A stretch of 33,720 bases of DNA, taken from Candidatus Desulfatibia profunda. Lineage in GTDB: Bacteria; Desulfobacterota; Desulfobacteria; Desulfobacterales; UBA11574. Position 1 is the first letter of the stretch, and each line of letters starts with the position of its first letter. This document shows, in pieces, positions 15,594-22,590 of this stretch. Under the pieces are notes generated by a model. It ran no database searches, was not told the origin of the DNA, and was given only the letters and a program-made list of their open reading frames with translations. The position numbers and the translations under genes were made by a program. Location of the stretch: assembly GCA_014382665.1 (NCBI GenBank), contig JACNJH010000104.1, positions 1-33,720 on the forward strand. The letters are read 5' to 3'.

Positions 15594-17027
15594 CTTGATA
15601 TGCACTTGCACATCAGGCCATCTTTTGTCTGCCGGTTGTATATCATAAGATCCGATGATCTTACAAAAAAGCATGGTATCCTCCTTGATACCCTCCAAGT
15701 ATATCGGGGTCGTCATCAAGCTGATTTCGCCTTTTTTACCCATTCCGGCGGGATACAACGCCTTCACTTTCTTTGGACTGACATCTACAGATACAACTTC
15801 CAAGCCCTGAGGAAGTCTGCCGACCAGTTGAGCGTTTACAATTAATTCTTTTTGCAAAATTTCTTCCAGCAAAATCGATAAGCTGGCAGGCTCCATGTCG
15901 AGTATTCGAACCTTTTTGGGCAGTTTAATGCTCTCCTCATTAACAGCAAGGGTTTGCCGGCCTGCCATAGCGTCAGACAAATTAATCTTAACGCTTGCCT
16001 GGGAAGCTCCAAAAGCATCGAGGTCCGGCTTGGGACCGGCCACACGAAGCTTGACCTCCGTCGGCTTATTCCCGACCATGACGAGGTTTTGAGGAATAGC
16101 CGTATATTCGACCGGAACAACAACGCTTCTTTCAAATATGCGGGCATAAGATGTCGCCAGGGTCGCCCAAAACAACAAGGCCAGGACTGCACTGAGGCAA
16201 ATTTCAGGAAGTAATTTCCATTTATACCGTTTAAAGGATGTCATCGCTATAAAGGAAGACGTCTTTTGCCAATGGGACTCGATCGTTGAACAGAGCTCGT
16301 TTTTATCTCCGGCTGTTTTTAATCTACCTCGTAAAAAGGTCGTAACGCTCCCTTTTTCCTCCGAAACCGCCACAACCAGCGCATCGGTCACTTCGGAAAG
16401 ACCCATGGCGGCATGATGGCGTGTTCCGAACTCGCTCGAAAGTCTATTGGTTTTCGAAATCGGCAGCCGTACGCCAAACTGGACAAATCTCCCATTTTCA
16501 ATGATCAGGGCGCCGTCATGCCCGGGCGAGTTCGGATCAAAAATGCTCATGATAAGTGGAAGACTGGGCTCGGCATCGAGCGCAAAGCCTCCGGCCAGCC
16601 ATTGTCTGACAGGCTCCTTGCCCGGGCATACTATGATCGCTCCCCGCTTTTGTTGGGTTAGGGCAAAGACAGCATCGCTGATCAACCCGGAAAAGTCGGA
16701 TCGCCTCTCGCCGGCCTCGTTTCGTCTGAGAGATACGGCCCTTTCGAAAACCTTTCGAATTTCAGGCTGGAAAATGACAATGATGCCCAGTACGGCGACC
16801 TGGCTGAGATTGGAATAGATCCAATTAATTCCCTCAAGTTCGAGAAGATTGGCGATCAGAAAAACCGTCACGGCGGTTAAAATGCCCAACAGGACTCTCC
16901 AGGTCCCCAGCGTGCGAAAGGTACGATAGATTAAAAAAATCAAGGTCGCAATCAGAAAGATATCCAGGACCGCCTTCCAACTCAGCATTTCCTTGAGAAC
17001 TTTGGTCAACAATAGAAGCTTATCCAC
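15579..17027 (-). CDS. cdaA: Diadenylate cyclase (CdaA type) fused to YbbR/CdaR domains
   Basis: Membrane enzyme making c-di-AMP from two ATP; 482 residues. Three N-terminal helices (about 17-35, 44-62, 72-88) lead into the DAC domain (about 95-235) with DGA at 171-173 and GTRHHA at 201-206. The usual second motif is RHR, here RHH. After a further membrane helix (about 275-297) come two YbbR-like repeats (about 300-390 and 395-480), which would lie outside the cytoplasm. In Firmicutes cdaA and the YbbR regulator cdaR are separate neighbouring genes; here one polypeptide carries both. Translation starts at GTG 17027, with AGAGG six bases upstream. The 5' region has two hairpins (17050-17124). 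The 3' end overlaps the YitT remnant. Confidence 0.9.
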   Translation of the reverse strand: MDKLLLLTKVLKEMLSWKAVLDIFLIATLIFLIYRTFRTLGTWRVLLGILTAVTVFLIANLLELEGINWIYSNLSQVAVLGIIVIFQPEIRKVFERAVSLRRNEAGERRSDFSGLISDAVFALTQQKRGAIIVCPGKEPVRQWLAGGFALDAEPSLPLIMSIFDPNSPGHDGALIIENGRFVQFGVRLPISKTNRLSSEFGTRHHAAMGLSEVTDALVVAVSEEKGSVTTFLRGRLKTAGDKNELCSTIESHWQKTSSFIAMTSFKRYKWKLLPEICLSAVLALLFWATLATSYARIFERSVVVPVEYTAIPQNLVMVGNKPTEVKLRVAGPKPDLDAFGASQASVKINLSDAMAGRQTLAVNEESIKLPKKVRILDMEPASLSILLEEILQKELIVNAQLVGRLPQGLEVVSVDVSPKKVKALYPAGMGKKGEISLMTTPIYLEGIKEDTMLFCKIIGSYDIQPADKRWPDVQVHIKVGRK

Positions 17028-17049
17028 GTTTTGCCTCTCAGCAGATATA

Positions 17050-17124
17050 CACCTAATCAGGTGAAGCTCCCTGCCTCAAAGGTACGGAAGTTCTGACGTG
17101 CGTCAGTGTCTCGCGGCAGGGGGC
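17050..17124 (-). promoter_or_regulatory. Hairpins upstream of cdaA
   Basis: Three inverted repeats lie just before cdaA. CACCT-aatc-AGGTG (17050-17063) is 23 bp from the start codon. The outer pair GCTCCCTGCC (17066-17075) with GGCAGGGGGC (17115-17124) pairs at 9 of 10 positions, and it encloses CTGACG-tg-CGTCAG (17093-17106). They could be part of an mRNA leader or another intergenic palindrome. The rest of the 17028-17401 gap holds an AT-rich direct repeat (17281-17329) and nothing else I can name. Confidence 0.45.
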
Positions 17125-17280
17125 CGTCCGCTCAAAATCCGATGATTCGTTGTTTGTTTTCGATTATATCAAATCAAATAACGAATCACAAATAACAAAT
17201 GACTCCCGCTTGAGCCTCAGCGTCCAGCCGAGGTTCACTGTGTTTGACATGCAGGCCGCATTTGACTATAATCTCAAGGT

Positions 17281-17329
17281 CGTATAATAAAAAACTATGA
17301 ATATCCGTATAATAAAAAGCTATAAATAT
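17281..17329 (+). repeat. Two 24-bp AT-rich direct repeats, each with TATAAT
   Basis: Copies at 17281-17304 and 17306-17329 share 22 of 24 bases and each contains GTATAATAAAAA. The period is 25 bp. They lie 73 bp before the MFS start codon and each holds a perfect -10 hexamer, so they may supply promoters for that gene. No matching -35 box is evident. Confidence 0.45.
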
Positions 17330-17401
17330 ATGGACCATCCTGAAATCAAAAGCGAATCCCGATCGCTTAAAACAGGCTGCCGCAATATCGGTTAACTTCC
17401 C

Positions 17402-18784
17402 ATGAATTTTCACTCTAAAACCGCCTTCAAGAATTCAATTTATGACGGCCTGTTTGCCAACATGTTTGCAACCCTCACGGGAGGGGTGTTTTTGACCGGC
17501 TTTGCGCTTTACCTTGAAATGAGCGATCTTGTTATCGGCCTTCTGGGTTCGATACCGTTTCTGGTTACGGTTTTTCAGTTCCCTGCATCGTATTTTGTCA
17601 GTAGAAACGGCCACAGAAAACAGGTCACCTATTGGGGTGCGGCAATCGCCCGCCTCATCTGGATTCCCATTCTGATGACGGCACTGATGCCTTTCCTGTC
17701 CAATGTTGCCAAGTGCTTGGTCATTTTGGTCCTATTTTTTTTATCCCATACGTGTAATTCGATCAGCTATGTTTCGTGGCTGTCCTGGACTTCTGATCTG
17801 GTTCCGGACGTCTTTCGCGGAAGGTTTTTTGGAACGCGAAATATGTTTTGCGGCCTTGGAGGTATGGTCGCCATGCTTTTTTTTGGAAACATCCTGGACT
17901 TTCTCAAGAGTCATTCACCCCTAGGTTTGCCCGTCGGATTCAGCATTACTTTCATGTCGGCCGTGTTTTTCGGAATATTGAGTCTTTATTTTATGAAACA
18001 GGTTCCAGACCTCCCCGCTGCCCGACCTGCAATCCGGAGCTCCCTCCGGAGCCTCGTATATCTTCCCTTTTCAAACCGTAATTTCCGGAACTTTCTGATC
18101 TTCACTTTTTTTTGGAGCTTCTCGGTATATTTCGCCAGTCCCTTTTTCACCCTTTATTTTCTTAGAGACCTGAAATTCAGTTACGGCTTTGTCGCCGTTT
18201 TGGGTATCATTTCCGGCTGTGCAGATTTGGTCGGAATGCAACTTTGGGGCCTGATTTCCGATAAGGTTCGAAACAAAGCCGTTATTCAAATTGGCGGCTG
18301 GGTTGCAATTTTTCTTCCGATCGCTTGGGCCGGCGTGAGTCCCGACAACGTGGTCATACCTGTTTTTCTCCATCTTTTCGGCAGTGGATTCTGGGCGGGA
18401 ATCAACCTGTGCATGAACAATCTACTGCTGAGGATCTCGCCCCAAGAAAACAAGGCGTTCTTTCTCTCTAGTTACGGCATCGTCGGGGGAATCGGTGCAG
18501 CCATAGCTCCGGTTGCGGCCGGCCTGGCACTCAAGCCCTTGCTCAATCTTGATTTCCAGTTTTTCGGACGGCAGATCGTCCCGCTCCAAATTGTTTTCCT
18601 GACCTCGACATTGCTTCGATTATTGAGTTTTCAACTTTTCAAGTATATTCACGAACCGGAAGAAGTACCTTTGGGCCAACTGGTGAGGGTCTTAAGGAAT
18701 GTCCGCGGTCTGAATCTGGCAACTGGATTCAATTCCCTGCTGCATCCGTTCGTTGAAATAACCTCAAAAAAGGATCAGCCTTAG
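17402..18784 (+). CDS. Major facilitator superfamily transporter
   Basis: 460-residue polytopic membrane protein with about 12 hydrophobic segments in two halves and a charged central loop (about 200-220). The short basic loop with FPASYFVSRNGHRK after the second helix and the VFRGRFFGTRN segment before the fifth fit the MFS pattern; the second half repeats the layout with LWGLISDKVRNKA. The substrate cannot be deduced. The start ATG at 17402 has no clear Shine-Dalgarno sequence, so an internal start is possible, though the first helix begins soon after. It is a single plus-strand gene between minus-strand neighbours and ends 57 bp from the convergent MscS gene. Confidence 0.82.
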   Translation: MNFHSKTAFKNSIYDGLFANMFATLTGGVFLTGFALYLEMSDLVIGLLGSIPFLVTVFQFPASYFVSRNGHRKQVTYWGAAIARLIWIPILMTALMPFLSNVAKCLVILVLFFLSHTCNSISYVSWLSWTSDLVPDVFRGRFFGTRNMFCGLGGMVAMLFFGNILDFLKSHSPLGLPVGFSITFMSAVFFGILSLYFMKQVPDLPAARPAIRSSLRSLVYLPFSNRNFRNFLIFTFFWSFSVYFASPFFTLYFLRDLKFSYGFVAVLGIISGCADLVGMQLWGLISDKVRNKAVIQIGGWVAIFLPIAWAGVSPDNVVIPVFLHLFGSGFWAGINLCMNNLLLRISPQENKAFFLSSYGIVGGIGAAIAPVAAGLALKPLLNLDFQFFGRQIVPLQIVFLTSTLLRLLSFQLFKYIHEPEEVPLGQLVRVLRNVRGLNLATGFNSLLHPFVEITSKKDQP

Positions 18785-18841
18785 TCTAACAGATTCATCC
18801 GTTTTAAAAACCAAAAATTGGCCGGGCCGGGCCACCGCAGC

Positions 18842-20185
18842 CTATTTTTTTTCCTTTATCTCAAAGCGGGTGTCGGCATTGACAAGGCGGAATTCCAGGG
18901 GTCTCTGGGTGTCGAGATGGACATCCCGCTGGGGGAAGGCAATCACAATGTTTGCCGCGCGGAACAGTTCATCGATGCGGAAACGGATGTCGCTTTCGAT
19001 CGTGCGCCGATCCATGATACGGCTCATGCTGATCCAGAAGTAAAGATCAAATATCAGGGCATTGTCGCCGAAATCATTGAAGAGCACAAAGGCGGCGGGA
19101 TTCTTTCTTACCCGTTTGTGCTCGTTCGCCACTTGCAGCATAATGCGCTCCGCCTCGCGAACCGGAGACCCGTAAATTACTCCCACCGTCACATGTGCCC
19201 GGACCTCTTTGTCTGAAAGGGTCCAGTTGATGATGTTTTTCTCCAGAAAACTGCTGTTGGGTACCAGGATATGCACATTGGCACCGGTGCGAATCCGCGT
19301 GCAGCGCGCACCGATCTCTTCCACCATGGCGAAGTTTCCTTCGATTTCAATCAGATCGCCGATTTTTATCGGTTGCTCCGCCATGATGATGAAACTGCTG
19401 ATAAAATTATTAATCAGGTTCTGGGCGCCGAATCCTACGCCGATGGCAACGGCACCGCCCAAAAAGGTGAATAACGTAAGGGGAATGTTGACGACCCGCA
19501 GGGCAAAGAGCACGATCAGGAAAATGGTAAAATAATCAGTTGTTTTTTCAAAAGCTGCGGTCGTGGTCTCTTGCAATTGGGTACGGCTTAAAAGACGGCG
19601 GGTCGTCAAAAGGGCTTTGTCAGCCAGGCTTATCGCAAGATTGGCCGTCTCTGCTTTGTGTTCGGCCGTGGCCAACTGAGCGAGGATCGTATCGTAAAAA
19701 CTCAGGGAATAGGGCGGTTCCCGGGAGATTTCTATCTGCTGCTGGACCGGCACCCTTTTACGTAAAAGGTCTTCTTCTTTCTCCAGAGCCGTCTTTTTTT
19801 TCAGGGCTGTATTCAGGCGCTGATAGACGGTCTCTAAATCTCGAACCTTTGTCGTGCGCTCTTGCACCTGGGAAAGCTTTACTCCCAGTTGTTGAGCGGT
19901 GCGATCGTTTTCCGCTGCTTCGGCCTCTGCCAATCTGCTTTTGATTTCCTTGATCTTAAGCTCGATGCTGCTCGCTTCGATCTCAAAGGGGACTTCCTGC
20001 TGGGTTGCCGGCGGGGTTGTCTGGTTGGCTTCCAGGGCGCTGGGTAAAGCCGGCCACAGGGCCGATGTCAGGCTGAAAAAAACAAGCATTACCGAACCGC
20101 CGATACCACTGAATTGGTAAAGCGTTCGGATTTTTAACAAGCGACTTTTAAAATGTCCGGCGCACAAGCACAATAGGTCCGACAT
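18842..20185 (-). CDS. MscS-type channel with periplasmic coiled coil and short membrane part
   Basis: 447 residues from the ATG at 20185, chosen because GAAGAGG precedes it at good spacing; an in-frame ATG at 20212 is the alternative. After a signal or anchor segment (about 28-48) comes a Q/P/T-rich linker and a coiled coil (about 70-150). A single strong helix (about 217-236) then leads straight to the pore helix with FLGGAVAIGVGFGAQNLINNF (237-261, read as two overlapping parts) and the MscS beta domain (QPIKIGDLIEIEG). The C-terminal domain with GDNALIFDLYFW and FPQRDVHLDTQRPLEF is typical of MscK-like members. Relatives I recall have one or two more helices before the pore, so the membrane part seems short. 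It follows the K+ channel gene by at most 35 bp and is probably co-transcribed. Confidence 0.85.
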   Translation of the reverse strand: MSDLLCLCAGHFKSRLLKIRTLYQFSGIGGSVMLVFFSLTSALWPALPSALEANQTTPPATQQEVPFEIEASSIELKIKEIKSRLAEAEAAENDRTAQQLGVKLSQVQERTTKVRDLETVYQRLNTALKKKTALEKEEDLLRKRVPVQQQIEISREPPYSLSFYDTILAQLATAEHKAETANLAISLADKALLTTRRLLSRTQLQETTTAAFEKTTDYFTIFLIVLFALRVVNIPLTLFTFLGGAVAIGVGFGAQNLINNFISSFIIMAEQPIKIGDLIEIEGNFAMVEEIGARCTRIRTGANVHILVPNSSFLEKNIINWTLSDKEVRAHVTVGVIYGSPVREAERIMLQVANEHKRVRKNPAAFVLFNDFGDNALIFDLYFWISMSRIMDRRTIESDIRFRIDELFRAANIVIAFPQRDVHLDTQRPLEFRLVNADTRFEIKEKK

Positions 20186-20220
20186 GGTCACCTCTTCAAC
20201 TAAAAACCTCATTCTTCCGA

Positions 20221-21213
20221 TTAACCCAGGACTTCACCCATTCGGCTCAAATCATCCTTTTTGCCGATGACAACGATGACATCTCCGGATTCCAGTTTCT
20301 CCATCGGTGTCGGGTTAAAAATCATCTCATTGGATGGTTTCTTGATGGCCACGATAATGACCCCGAAATCCTGGCGGATATGGCTGTCAATGAGTGTTTT
20401 TCCAATGAAGCCGGATGTCGGGCCGATAACGGCTTCTTCCATTCTGAGCCCCAACTGGCTATTCATCATGGCGGTATCGATAAAATCCACCACGGTGGGT
20501 TTCTTTAAAATTTGAGCCATTCTTTTGCCCCCGAAAAGGTAGGGGCAAACAACTCTGGAAGCACCGGCCTTAAGAATTTTGCTTTCATTTTTCACATCCG
20601 ACGCCCTGGCCAGAACAAAGACATCGGGTCTCAATGCCCTGGCGGTCAGGGTGATGAAAACATTATCCGAATCCGACTCGACCGCCGTTACGATTCCTCT
20701 GACCTTTTGGATTCCGGCCTTGTTCAAGGCTTCTTCAGAGGTTGCATCCATATTCAGGTATAGATAGTGTTCCTTTTCAAGTTGCTCGATTTTTGCCGAA
20801 TTTTGTTCAATCACCACAAACGGAATCTTTTCAGCGGCAAGCTCATGGCTGATAATTGAACCAATTCGTCCGTACCCGCAGATGATATAATGGTTGCTTA
20901 ACTCTGAGATTTGCTTTTCCAACTTTCTCCTCCCTAAGACCCTTCTCAATTCCCCTTCGACAAATATTTTGGCCACTTGACCAAGCGTATAAGTCAATAC
21001 GCTGATTCCTGAAACGATGACGATAACGGTTAAGATGCGACCGGCCTGGGAAAGGGGTTTGATTTCAGAAAATCCCACCGTACTGATGGTAATGACAGTC
21101 ATGTAGAAGGCATCAAAAACCGGCATACCTTCAAGCGCCACATATCCTATAGTGCCCGCAAAGATAACCGCAAGCAGGAGTATCAGTGCAATTCGTAGTT
21201 TGGAGTGGTCCAT
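20221..21213 (-). CDS. Two-helix K+ channel with RCK (TrkA-N and TrkA-C) domains
   Basis: 330-residue potassium channel subunit. Two membrane helices (about 7-27 and 60-82) flank a pore loop with the filter TVGFSE (45-50) where many channels have TVGYGD. An RCK/TrkA-N domain follows with the nucleotide-binding GYGRIG at 113-118 and the acidic residue in VVIEQN. A TrkA-C domain (about 245-330) closes the protein. RCK domains gate K+ flow in response to nucleotides or ions, and TrkA-C domains are known c-di-AMP receptors in other bacteria; whether this one binds c-di-AMP is inference, prompted by cdaA 4 kb away. It is the first gene of a pair with the downstream MscS gene. Ribosome site is weak. 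Confidence 0.9.
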   Translation of the reverse strand: MDHSKLRIALILLLAVIFAGTIGYVALEGMPVFDAFYMTVITISTVGFSEIKPLSQAGRILTVIVIVSGISVLTYTLGQVAKIFVEGELRRVLGRRKLEKQISELSNHYIICGYGRIGSIISHELAAEKIPFVVIEQNSAKIEQLEKEHYLYLNMDATSEEALNKAGIQKVRGIVTAVESDSDNVFITLTARALRPDVFVLARASDVKNESKILKAGASRVVCPYLFGGKRMAQILKKPTVVDFIDTAMMNSQLGLRMEEAVIGPTSGFIGKTLIDSHIRQDFGVIIVAIKKPSNEMIFNPTPMEKLESGDVIVVIGKKDDLSRMGEVLG

Positions 21214-21310
21214 ATTGCCAAAGTGTTCCCGAAAAAGTGTAATTATCAGTATTTACTGTAAGATCCGGCAGATATCATGCATGTGGATTTAAATAACACA
21301 GTGTAAACAG

Positions 21311-21330
21311 AAATGTAAATAGTTACATTT
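21311..21330. promoter_or_regulatory. Perfect 8-bp inverted repeat upstream of the K+ channel gene
   Basis: AAATGTAA-atag-TTACATTT, about 100 bp before the channel start codon. It could be an operator or a weak transcription stop. No protein can be assigned to it. Confidence 0.4.
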
Positions 21331-21428
21331 AGGCGGGCGCAAGCCGACAAGGCTCAGCGTTGCGGGATGCCGGTTGCAGCGCAGCGTAAATCCTGATTTA
21401 TCGGGAATGCTGGATAAAATAAGGCATG

Positions 21429-21455
21429 CCACCCCGCACTCGCAGAGCGGGGTGG
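21429..21455 (-). terminator. GC-rich hairpin after the 94-residue secreted protein gene
   Basis: CCACCCCGC (21429-21437) and GCGGGGTGG (21447-21455) make a perfect 9-bp stem with a 9-base loop, beginning 16 bases after the stop at 21472. On the minus strand it is followed by CATGCCTTATTTTATCC, only a broken T run, so termination is probable rather than certain. Confidence 0.6.
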
Positions 21456-21471
21456 TCGTTGACCCCGGTTA

Positions 21472-21756
21472 TTAATCTCTGACCGTGTAGGATGTTACGT
21501 TAATAAGTTTGACGCCTTCCTCTTCGGTCACTGTACCCGTTGCTTCTACGGTCTTGCCGATATTGTTTAACATATCGTTGCCCATATCCGTATCCGCCAC
21601 CTCATATACAATGCCTTCCTCGGTAACGATCTGGTAACTGTCGTTGACCTTACCGATGACGGTAGTTTGATTGGCAAACACCTGACCTGAGAAAATCAAA
21701 GCAAACGTCAATATGCAAATTATTCCTGCAACAATCCACCGCGACTTTCTTTTCAT
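21472..21756 (-). CDS. Small secreted OB-fold-like protein under sigma-54 control
   Basis: 94-residue protein of unknown function. A clear signal peptide (about 1-28, cleavage near QVFAN) precedes a 65-residue beta-rich domain with TTVIGKVNDSYQIVTEEG, GKTVEATGTV and an end IINVTSYTV, which is OB-fold-like and reminiscent of periplasmic BOF proteins. The start has AAGGAGG at ideal spacing. A perfect sigma-54 promoter lies at 21831-21846, giving a leader of about 64 nt, with an IHF site and inverted repeats behind it. A terminator hairpin follows the gene, so it is monocistronic. It shares the pattern V..TG.V....I.V.SY.V with the divergent gene at 22300, so the two may be distant paralogues. 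Confidence 0.8.
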   Translation of the reverse strand: MKRKSRWIVAGIICILTFALIFSGQVFANQTTVIGKVNDSYQIVTEEGIVYEVADTDMGNDMLNNIGKTVEATGTVTEEEGVKLINVTSYTVRD

Positions 21757-21830
21757 CTCATGTCCTCCTTATTATTGTTACAATTTACAGGAACGAAACA
21801 AGCTCGTGCCGCTAAAAGACTCTAACCTAT

Positions 21831-21846
21831 AGCAAAGTGGGTGCCA
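21831..21846 (-). promoter_or_regulatory. Sigma-54 promoter of the 94-residue secreted protein gene
   Basis: The minus strand reads TGGCAC-CCACT-TTGCT, with GG and GC separated by exactly 10 bases. Predicted transcription start is near 21820. Sequence and surroundings match the degP promoter at 15218 closely, including the flanking CAATA and ACTAATTGAT tracts. Confidence 0.9.
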
Positions 21847-21852
21847 ATAATA

Positions 21853-21865
21853 TAACTAATTGATA
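21853..21865 (-). promoter_or_regulatory. IHF-binding site of the 94-residue gene promoter
   Basis: TATCAATTAGTTA on the minus strand, a full match to WATCAANNNNTTR, exactly 6 bp upstream of the TGGCAC box. A perfect 12-bp AT-rich inverted repeat, TTGATAATAAAG (21860-21871) and CTTTATTATCAA (21882-21893), overlaps its upstream end. Confidence 0.8.
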
Positions 21866-21899
21866 ATAAAGATATTAATTTCTTTATTATCAAAATTTA

Positions 21900-21914
21900 A
21901 GAACTGAGAGTTCC
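21900..21914. promoter_or_regulatory. Activator inverted repeat 1 (proximal to the 94-residue gene)
   Basis: AGAAC-TGAGA-GTTCC, 34 bp beyond the IHF site. First of four GGAAC-N5-GTTCC-like sites in the divergent region. Confidence 0.7.
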
Positions 21915-22003
21915 GATTGCTTCAACCAGGGACATTATGCCGTGTTCTCTAAAAGCACTGAATATGTTGTTATCTTATTGTAATAAAATTCAAAAATGAT
22001 TCA

Positions 22004-22018
22004 TGAATCGACGGTTCC
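22004..22018. promoter_or_regulatory. Activator inverted repeat 2
   Basis: TGAAT-CGACG-GTTCC, centre 104 bp from repeat 1; the degP pair is 103 bp apart. One arm is degenerate. Confidence 0.5.
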
Positions 22019-22033
22019 GAATTATATAAAACG

Positions 22034-22048
22034 GGAACTATATGTTCG
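22034..22048. promoter_or_regulatory. Activator inverted repeat 3
   Basis: GGAAC-TATAT-GTTCG, four of five arm positions paired; centre 30 bp from repeat 2 and 112 bp from repeat 4. Confidence 0.6.
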
Positions 22049-22145
22049 GCTTTTTATTGTGGGGGCCTGCTTTTTTTGCCTTGGCAATCTCGCCCAGGTA
22101 AAAATAATCTCATTTGCCTGTGTGGGTCTGTGGCTTATTAAAACA

Positions 22146-22160
22146 GGAACCAATAGTTCC
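22146..22160. promoter_or_regulatory. Activator inverted repeat 4 (proximal to the 89-residue gene)
   Basis: GGAAC-CAATA-GTTCC, a perfect 5-bp-arm inverted repeat, 33 bp before the IHF site of the plus-strand promoter. Confidence 0.72.
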
Positions 22161-22193
22161 GTGTCCGGACGATGAAAAATATAATACTAATAA

Positions 22194-22206
22194 TATCAAG
22201 CGATTA
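22194..22206 (+). promoter_or_regulatory. IHF-binding site of the 89-residue gene promoter
   Basis: TATCAAGCGATTA matches WATCAANNNNTTR fully and lies exactly 6 bp before the TGGCAT box, the same spacing and orientation as at the two minus-strand promoters. Apart from these regulatory sites the 21757-22299 gap shows no gene. Confidence 0.8.
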
Positions 22207-22212
22207 TGATTT

Positions 22213-22228
22213 TGGCATAACAGTTGCT
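22213..22228 (+). promoter_or_regulatory. Sigma-54 promoter of the 89-residue gene
   Basis: TGGCAT-AACAG-TTGCT with GG and GC separated by 10 bases. Predicted start near 22239, giving a leader of about 61 nt, close to the 64 nt of the divergent gene. Confidence 0.88.
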
Positions 22229-22299
22229 AATAGCTGTTTTTACATCACTGCGCAAAAATGCTAAAAACGCAAACCCTTCTTCAGAAAGAGGCATTCTAG

Positions 22300-22569
22300 T
22301 TGGAAAGGGCCAACAACAACTTCGGTTTGAGAGGCAGTACCATCAAAACCACAGGTATCATTATTCCGATTGATTGGGATGAACACGGAAACCCTGTTAC
22401 AGTCGTCCTTTCAACTTACGACGAACACGAGTACCTTATCGATGAGCGCCAAGGCAGGGGCAAAGAACTGCATCAATTGCTGCAACAGAAGATCAAAGTT
22501 GCCGGTGTGCTTGGCAGTATGATCGAAAATCGAAGAACAATCATGATAAAAAGCTACGTTCTCCTCTAA
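22300..22569 (+). CDS. Small OB-fold-like protein under sigma-54 control
   Basis: 89-residue protein of unknown function with no signal peptide. Translation probably starts at TTG 22300: it lies straight after an in-frame TAG, has AGAGG eight bases upstream, and no ATG precedes the conserved part. The body reads KTTGIIIPIDWDEHGN, then YDEHEYLIDERQGRGKEL, then KVAGVLGSMIENRRTIMIKS, alternating strands that suggest an OB fold. Small proteins of this pattern occur in sulfate reducers as I recall, without known function. It is driven by the sigma-54 promoter at 22213 and is probably monocistronic, ending 21 bp from the convergent glycosyltransferase gene. Confidence 0.75.
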   Translation: MERANNNFGLRGSTIKTTGIIIPIDWDEHGNPVTVVLSTYDEHEYLIDERQGRGKELHQLLQQKIKVAGVLGSMIENRRTIMIKSYVLL

Positions 22570-22590
22570 CATGACCTTGAACTGCAACCG

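Noticed and set aside
20221-21213. Non-canonical filter TVGFSE as evidence of a non-K+ channel
   Set aside because: GF(S/G)E variants occur in two-helix RCK channels, so it is within family range.
21900-22160. LexA (SOS) boxes as explanation for the GAAC...GTTC repeats
   Set aside because: Bacillus-type LexA boxes have a 4-base spacer and lie over the promoter; here the spacer is 5 and the sites lie at fixed distance upstream of IHF and sigma-54 elements.
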